The notes under the pieces: model-generated
Databases searched by the model: none
What the model was told of the DNA's origin: nothing
Seen by the model: the letters and a program-made list of their open reading frames with translations, nothing else
Shown: positions 6,981-11,801 of the stretch, piece by piece
Layout of the letters: each line of letters starts with the position of its first letter
Numbering within the stretch: the first letter of the stretch is position 1
Position numbers and translations under genes: made by a program
Source: Acidicaldus organivorans
GTDB taxonomy: Bacteria; Pseudomonadota; Alphaproteobacteria; Acetobacterales; Acetobacteraceae
DNA length: 11,801 nt
Assembly: GCA_000759655.1 (NCBI GenBank)
Contig: KN174005.1
Location: 17,230-29,030, forward strand
Reading direction: 5' to 3'

Positions 6981-8254
6981 AAAGTGGCCTCCGTCTCCGA
7001 TTTCGGCGAGAAGAGCTGGCGGAAGACCGGGTAGATCTGGTTGCGCCGGCTCACCCGCCGCATGGCGATCGGATAGCCGTCCTGGGCGAGGCGCTGATAG
7101 GCGCGCCACAGATCGCTCATCCCGGCGAGATGGTCATCCTCCTGCCGCACTTCGAGATAGGCGTAATACTGACAGAGCGGCAGGATCTGATCGCGCAGCA
7201 GCGCCACCGTTTGGTGATTGTCAACCGGCATGTTGTCGCCATCGGAGGCCTGGGCGGCGTAGATGTTCCAGTCCCGCACCGGATAGCGTTCCTCCATGAT
7301 GCGGATCATCTCGCGCAGCGCGGTGGAGACGATGGTGCCCCCCGATTCGGTGGCATGGAAGAAGGTTTCCTCGTCCACCTCGCGCGCCACGTGGGTGTGG
7401 CGGATGAAGACGAGCTCCACTTTCCGGTAGCGGCGCTTGAGGAAGAGATAGAGCAGCCGGTAGAACTGCTTGGCGAGATCCTTCATCGCCGCCGTCATCG
7501 AGCCCGAGACGTCCATCAGGCAGAACATCACCGCGCTGGTGGCCGGCTTGGGGACGAAGGCGAAGCGCCGGTAACGGAGATCGAGCGGATCGAGGAAGGG
7601 AATGCGGCCAAACCGCGCCCGGGCGCGGGTAAGCCGCGCCGCGACCTCCGCCGCCGCCGGATCTCCGGCCGCCTCGGCGCGGGCGAGTTCGGCCTCGAGC
7701 GCGGCGATCTCGTCCGCCTTCGGCCGGTGCAGCGCGATGCGCCGGGCGAGGCTTAGCCGCATGGTGAGGCGAAGGTCGAGATTGGCCGCCGCCCCGGTGC
7801 GCTGATAGCCCGCCCGTTCGAGCTTCTCCTGATCGTCGGTCTGGAAGTCCTTCTTCATCAGGTGGGGGAGTTCGAGATCCTCGAGGAAGAGATCGATGAA
7901 CTCGTCCCGGTCGAGGGCGAACTCGAAACTCTCCACCTCGCCGCCTTCGCCTGCCCCCCCTGCGCCGCCGCCGCCTCCGCTTTCCTCGCGCGGGATGCGG
8001 TCACCCGCCACGTAGCGCTTGTTGCCGGGCGCGATGTGGAAACGGGTGCCGGCGCGGGGCGAGAGGCGGAACTGCGGCTCCTCGAGCGAGTCACCACGGA
8101 TGTTGACGCGGCTGTCGCCGTCCTCGCGCAAAGATTCGCGGCTCGAGGCCTCCCGCACCGATTCGAGAATCTGCTGTTTGGCCCGGCGGATGAACCGCTG
8201 GCGGTTGGGCAGGTTCTTGCCGCGCGGATTGAGACGCCGGTCGATGATGTTCAC
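6977..8254 (-). CDS. yeaH: YeaH/YhbH family protein (DUF444) with VWA-like domain
   Basis: A 425-residue DUF444 protein, the standard partner of the PrkA kinase; E. coli YeaH acts with YeaG in nutrient-stress responses. The N-terminal NIIDRRLNPRGKNLPNRQRF and the Gly-rich stretch at 93-105 are characteristic. The C-terminal half is a von Willebrand A-like fold with an intact MIDAS: D248-x-S250-x-S252 (MDVSGSM), T308 in the ESGGTIVST segment, and D338 in ASDGDN. A metal-dependent protein-binding role is therefore likely. The start is a GTG at 8254: an in-frame TGA sits just six codons upstream and there is no ATG in between. An AAAGG lies ahead of it. Its stop overlaps the spoVR start by four bases. 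Between prkA and this gene lies a nine-codon open frame (8251-8280) that bridges the two. Confidence 0.95.
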   Translation of the reverse strand: MNIIDRRLNPRGKNLPNRQRFIRRAKQQILESVREASSRESLREDGDSRVNIRGDSLEEPQFRLSPRAGTRFHIAPGNKRYVAGDRIPREESGGGGGAGGAGEGGEVESFEFALDRDEFIDLFLEDLELPHLMKKDFQTDDQEKLERAGYQRTGAAANLDLRLTMRLSLARRIALHRPKADEIAALEAELARAEAAGDPAAAEVAARLTRARARFGRIPFLDPLDLRYRRFAFVPKPATSAVMFCLMDVSGSMTAAMKDLAKQFYRLLYLFLKRRYRKVELVFIRHTHVAREVDEETFFHATESGGTIVSTALREMIRIMEERYPVRDWNIYAAQASDGDNMPVDNHQTVALLRDQILPLCQYYAYLEVRQEDDHLAGMSDLWRAYQRLAQDGYPIAMRRVSRRNQIYPVFRQLFSPKSETEATL

Positions 8255-8280
8255 GTCACGTCCCGCCTTTCACGCCCCAT
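8251..8280 (-). other. Nine-codon bridging mini-ORF between prkA and yeaH
   Basis: ATG at 8280 overlaps the prkA stop as TGATG, and the frame (MGRERRDVT) ends in a TGA that overlaps the yeaH GTG start as GTGA. A ribosome finishing prkA could re-initiate here and be delivered onto the weak GTG of yeaH. The geometry is directly visible; whether it is translated is inference, and so short an ORF can arise by chance. Confidence 0.3.
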
Positions 8281-10226
8281 CAGCCCGCCTGCTTGACGCG
8301 CATGTACCACTCCACCAGGCGGCGCACCTGCCGCTCGGTGTAGCCACGCTCGACCATGCGGGCGACGAAGTCCTGGTGTTTCTTCTCGGTGTCGGTGTCC
8401 TTCTTGGTGCCGAAGCTGATCACCGGCAGCAATTCCTCGACCTGGCTGAACATGCGCCGTTCGATCACGTCGCGGATCTTGGCGTAGGACGTCCAGGACG
8501 GATTCCGCCCGCCATTGTTGGCCCGCGCCCGCAGCGCGAATTTCACCACTTCGTAGCGGAAATCCTTGGGATTGGCGATGCCGGCCGGTTTCTCGATCTT
8601 GGTGAGCTCGAGGTTGAGGAGCTCGCGGTCCAGCATCTGGCCGGTATCGGGATCCTTGTAGTCCTGGTGCTCGATCCAGGCATCGGCGTAGGCCACGTAG
8701 CGGTCGAACAGGTTCTGGCCGTAATCGTTGTAGGATTCGAGATAGGCCTTCTGGATCTCGTTGCCGATGAACTCGGCATAACGCGGCATGAGCTCGCTCT
8801 TGATGATGTCGAGGTAGCGCCGCTCCACCTCGGCCCCGAACTGCTCCCGCTTGATCGCATTCTCGAGCACGTTGAAGAGATGCACCGGATCGGCGGCGAT
8901 CTCGTGCGTGTCGTAGTTGAAGGTGGCAGAGAGCACCTTGAAGGCAAAGCGGGTGGAGACGCCGGTCATCCCCTCATCGAGCCCGGCGATGTCGCGATAT
9001 TCCTGCACCGATTTGGCGTGAGGGTCGGTCTCCTTGATGTTCTCCCCGTCATAGACCCGCATCTTGGAATAGAGGCTGCCCGAGGGCGGCGGTTTCAGCC
9101 GGGTGAGCACCGAGAAGCGGGCGAGCGTCTCGAGCGTGCCAGGGGCGCAGGGGGCATTGGCGAGTTCGCTGCCCCGGATGAGCTTGGCGTAGATCTTCTG
9201 CTCCTCGGTGACGCGCAGGCAGTAGGGGACCTTGATCACGCAGATGCGGTCGATGAAGGCCTCGTTGTTCTTGTTGTTGCGGAAACTTTGCCATTCCGCC
9301 TCGTTGGAGTGGGCGAGGATGATGCCGTCGAAGGGAATGGCGCCGATGTTCTCCGTCCCCGTGTAGTTGCCCTCCTGGGTGGCGGTGAGCAGGGGGTGGA
9401 GCATCTTGATCGGCGCCTTGAACATCTCGACGAATTCGAGCAGGCCCTGATTGGCGCGGTTGAGCCCGCCCGAGTAGGAATAGGCGTCGGGATCGTTCTG
9501 CGCGTAGTGCTCGAGCATGCGGATATCGACCTTGCCCACCATGCTCGAGATGTCCTGGTTGTTCTCGTCCCCGGGCTCGGTCTTGGTCACCGCGATCTGG
9601 CGCAGGCGCGACGGATAGACTTTGGCCACCCGGAAGCGGGTGATGTCGCCCTCGAACTCGTCGAGCCGCTTGATCGCCCACGGCGAGAGGAGGCCGGTGA
9701 GGCGGCGGCGGGGAATGCCGTAGCGCTCTTCGAGCAGCGGGCCCATCTCGTTTGGATCGAAGAGGCCGAGCGGGGATTCGAAGACCGGGCTCAGCCGGTC
9801 GCCCGCTTTCAGCACATAGATCGGGTGCTTCTCCATGAGCTGCTTGAGCCGTTCGGCGAGCGAGGACTTGCCGCCACCCACCGGGCCGAGGAGGTAGAGG
9901 ATCTGCTTCTTTTCCTCGAGCCCCTGCGCGGCGAAGCGGAAGAAATTGACGATCCGCTCGATCGTCTCCTCCATGCCGTAGAAATCGGCGAAGCTCTCAT
10001 AGGTGGCGATGGTGCGGTTCATGAAGATGCGGCTGAGCCGCGGATCCTGCGAGGTGTCGATGATTTTCGGCTCGCCGATCGCCGCCACCATCCGCTCCGC
10101 CGCCGTCGCGTAGGCCATCGGGTCCCGGCGGCAGAGCTCGAGATACTCCGCAAGCGACATGTCGGTCTCGCGCCGCTCGCGGTAGGCTTGGCGGGACTGA
10201 GAAAAGATATCGATGACGTCGTCCAT
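8280..10226 (-). CDS. prkA: PrkA serine protein kinase (YeaG type)
   Basis: A 648-residue PrkA/YeaG kinase (E. coli YeaG is 644), first gene of the prkA-yeaH-spoVR stress cluster. The N-terminal two thirds is an AAA+ module: Walker A GPVGGGKS at 114-121 after KKQILYLL, and the conserved stretch LLEFVEMFKAPIKMLHPLLTATQEGNYTG with the acidic Walker-B-like residues. The C-terminal part carries the PrkA kinase-like domain (EEQKIYAKLI through FVARMVERGYTERQVRRLVEWYMRV). It acts in the cytoplasm and would phosphorylate stress or metabolic targets; none is identifiable here. Two ATGs stand side by side (10229 and 10226). GGGGAG is two bases from the first and five from the second, so I favour 10226. 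The frame opens at 10268, but the added residues look like leader. The stop at 8280 leads directly into the bridging mini-ORF. Confidence 0.96.
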   Translation of the reverse strand: MDDVIDIFSQSRQAYRERRETDMSLAEYLELCRRDPMAYATAAERMVAAIGEPKIIDTSQDPRLSRIFMNRTIATYESFADFYGMEETIERIVNFFRFAAQGLEEKKQILYLLGPVGGGKSSLAERLKQLMEKHPIYVLKAGDRLSPVFESPLGLFDPNEMGPLLEERYGIPRRRLTGLLSPWAIKRLDEFEGDITRFRVAKVYPSRLRQIAVTKTEPGDENNQDISSMVGKVDIRMLEHYAQNDPDAYSYSGGLNRANQGLLEFVEMFKAPIKMLHPLLTATQEGNYTGTENIGAIPFDGIILAHSNEAEWQSFRNNKNNEAFIDRICVIKVPYCLRVTEEQKIYAKLIRGSELANAPCAPGTLETLARFSVLTRLKPPPSGSLYSKMRVYDGENIKETDPHAKSVQEYRDIAGLDEGMTGVSTRFAFKVLSATFNYDTHEIAADPVHLFNVLENAIKREQFGAEVERRYLDIIKSELMPRYAEFIGNEIQKAYLESYNDYGQNLFDRYVAYADAWIEHQDYKDPDTGQMLDRELLNLELTKIEKPAGIANPKDFRYEVVKFALRARANNGGRNPSWTSYAKIRDVIERRMFSQVEELLPVISFGTKKDTDTEKKHQDFVARMVERGYTERQVRRLVEWYMRVKQAG

Positions 10227-10229
10227 CAT

Positions 10230-10543
10230 GGCTCCCCAAAATCCCCCCGTGCACAAAAGCCGCAGCACACCAGAGTCTTCATCCTCCCCCTTCCCCGCCG
10301 ATTAGCCCGCAAATTCGAGCCCGGCGCAAGAAAAAACGCCAACCCCCTGATTTTCCTGTTGATTATCCCCCTTCGTCCCGGCCTCCCCCGCCGGCTTCCG
10401 CGGGCGGCGCGGCGCGCCCGAATCTGTCCCCCACGGGTCTTTCGGACGTCAGTCTATCCTTCAAAGATGAAGAACATCTTAGGGCTTTCCAGCCCCTCGC
10501 GCATGATTTTTCAAAACCGTGGCCAAATTTTAACGCAACAGAG
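10230..10543. other. Intergenic region upstream of prkA
   Basis: About 310 bases between prkA and the rpoH terminator, with no gene I can support; a 72-residue minus-strand frame (10363-10581) is Arg/Pro/Gly-rich and lacks a convincing ribosome site. The prkA promoter should be here. I see a lone GATAAT (minus strand, near 10360-10368) without a matching -35, and a near-miss to a sigma-54 site whose GG-GC spacing is one base too long. Two adjacent hairpins lie at 10464-10495. Confidence 0.5.
10464..10495 (-). repeat. Two tandem hairpins upstream of prkA
   Basis: AAGATG/CATCTT (10464-10469 and 10475-10480) pairs perfectly around a five-base loop. GGGCT/AGCCC (10482-10486 and 10491-10495) pairs around a four-base loop that reads GGAA, a GNRA-type tetraloop, on the minus strand. 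Only one base separates the two. They could be part of a long prkA leader or a small RNA; there is no independent evidence of transcription. Confidence 0.3.
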
Positions 10544-10575
10544 AAAAAAGGCGAGCCCATCGGCGGCTCGCCTTT
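10544..10575 (-). terminator. Intrinsic terminator of rpoH
   Basis: AAAGGCGAGCC at 10547-10557 and its exact reverse complement at 10565-10575 form an 11-bp stem with a seven-base loop. On the minus strand it is followed by TTTTTT (10549-10544). It lies 60 bases after the rpoH stop and insulates the sigma factor gene from prkA. Confidence 0.92.
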
Positions 10576-10634
10576 CCTCACACCCGGCGCGAGGTCCAGA
10601 ATCGCGCCACGCCGGCCCGTCAGTGCTTCGCCGG

Positions 10635-11543
10635 TCAGCGCCCGGCGCGGGCGGCGAGTGCGGCGGCCTGCGCCTCGCGGCGGCGGGCGATCTCCGCCTT
10701 CATGGCGCGTTGCAGCTTCTCGAAGGCGCGCACCTCGATCTGGCGCACCCGCTCCCGCGAAATGTGGTAATGCTGGGAGAGCTCCTCGAGCGTGGTCGGA
10801 TTGTCCTTGAGCCGGCGCTCGATCAGGATGTGGCGCTCGCGGTCGTTGAGCACCTTGAGCGCCGATTCGAGAAGGGCCTGGTTGCTCTCCGCTTCCTCCT
10901 GCTCGGCGATCTTCTCCTCCTGGTTCTCGTCCTCATCGACCAGCCAGTCCTGCCACTCCCCCTCGCCATCGGCGCGCAGCGGCGCGTTCAGGCTGTGATC
11001 GGGCGCGGTGAGGCGGCGGTTCATGTTGACCACGTCCTCCTCCGGCACGTCGAGGGTGGTGGCGATCTCGCTCACCTGCTCGGGCGGCAGGTCGCCATCC
11101 TCGAGCGCCTGGAGCTGGCCCTTGAGACGGCGGAGATTGAAGAAGAGCTTTTTCTGCGCCGCCGTTGTCCCCATCTTCACCAGAGACCAGTTGTGGAGGA
11201 TGTATTCCTGGATGGCGGCGCGAATCCACCACATGGCGTAGGTGGCGAGCCGGAAGCCGCGCTCGGGGTCGAAGCGCTTGACCGCCTGCATCAGCCCGAC
11301 ATTGCCCTCGCTGATCAGCTCGGAAAGCGGCAGGCCGTAGCCGCGATAGCCCATGGCGATCTTGGCCACCAAGCGAAGATGGGAGGTGACCAGCTTGTGC
11401 GCCGCCTCGAGGTCCTGCTGGTCACGCCAGCGGCGGGCGAGCTCGGCCTCCTCCTCGGCGGAGAGCATCGGAAATTTACGGATCTCTTCGAGGTAGCGCT
11501 GAAGATTGCCTTCGGCGGGAATGGGGATGACGGTAGAGACCAT
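10635..11543 (-). CDS. rpoH: RNA polymerase heat-shock sigma factor RpoH (sigma-32)
   Basis: A 302-residue group 3 sigma factor that directs core RNA polymerase to heat-shock promoters. Region 1.2/2 is at about 14-112, with LVTSHLRLVAKIAMGYRGYGLPLSELISEGNVGLMQAVKRFDPERG and ATYAMWWIRAAIQEYIL. The diagnostic RpoH box, QKKLFFNLR, is at 130-138 and separates it from RpoD. Region 4 at about 225-285 ends in the helix-turn-helix TLEELSQHYHISRERVRQIE. The Glu/Asp-rich segment at about 192-220 is common in alphaproteobacterial RpoH. The start at 11543 follows GAGGAGGAG at good spacing. The gene appears to be its own unit, with a promoter at 11701-11729 and a terminator at 10544-10575. Many Alphaproteobacteria have two RpoH paralogues; which one this is cannot be told from the window. 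Confidence 0.95.
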   Translation of the reverse strand: MVSTVIPIPAEGNLQRYLEEIRKFPMLSAEEEAELARRWRDQQDLEAAHKLVTSHLRLVAKIAMGYRGYGLPLSELISEGNVGLMQAVKRFDPERGFRLATYAMWWIRAAIQEYILHNWSLVKMGTTAAQKKLFFNLRRLKGQLQALEDGDLPPEQVSEIATTLDVPEEDVVNMNRRLTAPDHSLNAPLRADGEGEWQDWLVDEDENQEEKIAEQEEAESNQALLESALKVLNDRERHILIERRLKDNPTTLEELSQHYHISRERVRQIEVRAFEKLQRAMKAEIARRREAQAAALAARAGR

Positions 11544-11700
11544 GGCGGCTCCTCCTCGTCTTCTGGAGTGTCGGCGGCCATTGGGAGGGTGACGCTATCT
11601 GAGGCTGACCGCCTTGATCTGGCGCACTCTCCGCCCAATCTCGACCACAGGATCCCGACCCGCGGCCCCTCCGGACGGAGAGGGTCTTTCAACGTGTCTG

Positions 11701-11729
11701 ACCATAGAGGACCAGTTTAGTCCTGTCAA
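11701..11729 (-). promoter_or_regulatory. Sigma-70 promoter of rpoH
   Basis: On the minus strand TTGACA (11729-11724) is a perfect -35 box, followed by a 17-base spacer and TATGGT (11706-11701) as a -10 box. Transcription would start near 11694, leaving a leader of about 150 bases before rpoH. The A/T-rich GGATTAATTCC just upstream could act as a weak UP element. A promoter of a gene outside the window is excluded by direction. Confidence 0.75.
11708..11724. promoter_or_regulatory. IscR/Rrf2-like operator within the rpoH promoter spacer
   Basis: An imperfect 17-base palindrome (AGGAC at one end, GTCCT at the other) fills the spacer between the -35 and -10 boxes. Read on the minus strand, GACTAAACTGGTC agrees at 11 of 13 positions with the E. 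coli type-1 IscR core GACTRWWWYAGTC. A repressor bound here would block RNA polymerase directly. Assignment to IscR, RirA or another Rrf2-family iron-sulfur regulator is inferred from the motif alone. Confidence 0.5.
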
Positions 11730-11801
11730 GCAAATCCGACACGATGACTAGGAATTAATCCGCCGGTAGGGTGCCCCTCCCGCCCTCCCTCGCCCCTCTC
11801 A

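Noticed and set aside
5280..7034. A plus-strand open frame of 584 codons opposite spoVR
   Set aside because: It lies antisense to a full-length SpoVR, crosses the likely terminator, and its product shows no domain.
10325..10345. Possible sigma-54 promoter upstream of prkA (TTGGC ... TTGCG on the minus strand)
   Set aside because: The GG and GC elements are separated by 11 bases where sigma-54 requires 10, and the remaining consensus positions fit poorly.
10340..10365. Possible EcfG-type general stress promoter upstream of prkA (GGAA ... CGTT on the minus strand)
   Set aside because: The spacer between the two elements is only about 13-14 bases, too short for the usual 16-17, and the -35 element lacks its C.
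11669..11680. CTCCG-GA-CGGAG palindrome in the rpoH leader as a thermosensor
   Set aside because: A two-base loop cannot close an RNA hairpin of this kind, and the element is far from the ribosome site; I see no pairing that masks the rpoH start.
8019..11720. A plus-strand open frame of 1233 codons antisense to yeaH, prkA and rpoH
   Set aside because: The opposite strand carries three unmistakable conserved genes plus their terminator and promoter in the same interval. The antisense product has low-complexity Leu/Glu/Gly/Arg composition and no motif, and it runs through the intergenic gap; it is an effect of GC-rich codon usage.

Overview
This GC-rich window looks like chromosome of an alphaproteobacterium, probably of the Rhodospirillales type. 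The RpoH sigma factor carries the RpoH-box variant and acidic linker familiar from that class, a prkA-yeaH-spoVR cluster is present, and there is a cytoplasmic PAS chemoreceptor. The taxonomic guess rests on protein character only; no rRNA or tRNA gene is present. No insertion sequence, integrase, CRISPR array or phage gene is visible.

Left part (10-3354, minus strand): a tightly packed operon, read right to left. It holds a 2-oxoglutarate/Fe(II) oxygenase (A), a two-domain RidA/YjgF-superfamily protein with chorismatase-like features, a second oxygenase (B) broken by a single-base frameshift at its catalytic HxD motif, and a third oxygenase (C). All three oxygenases keep recognisable HxD...H metal triads and a shared [S/T]WHG[V/F] motif around the distal histidine. 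The operon has no transporter, regulator, precursor peptide or assembly-line enzyme inside the window, so its product is unknown. It is the least ordinary part of the window. Its presumed leader holds two perfect inverted repeats.

Middle (3355-5450): a palindrome-rich divergent intergenic region, then a plus-strand gene for a soluble PAS-PAS-MCP chemotaxis transducer, then a convergent gap with a likely bidirectional terminator.

Right part (5451-10229, minus strand): the conserved stress cluster prkA (AAA+ serine kinase), yeaH (DUF444, VWA-like) and spoVR. It is translationally linked: yeaH and spoVR overlap in an ATGA, and prkA and yeaH are joined by a tiny stop-start chain.

Far right (10544-11801, minus strand): rpoH, the heat-shock sigma factor, with a textbook intrinsic terminator behind it. 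About 150 bases in front is a strong sigma-70 promoter (TTGACA, 17-base spacer, TATGGT). The spacer contains an imperfect palindrome close to the IscR type-1 core. If functional, this would tie heat-shock sigma synthesis to iron-sulfur or iron status. RpoH and the PrkA cluster are both stress functions, so this half of the window reads as a general stress locus.
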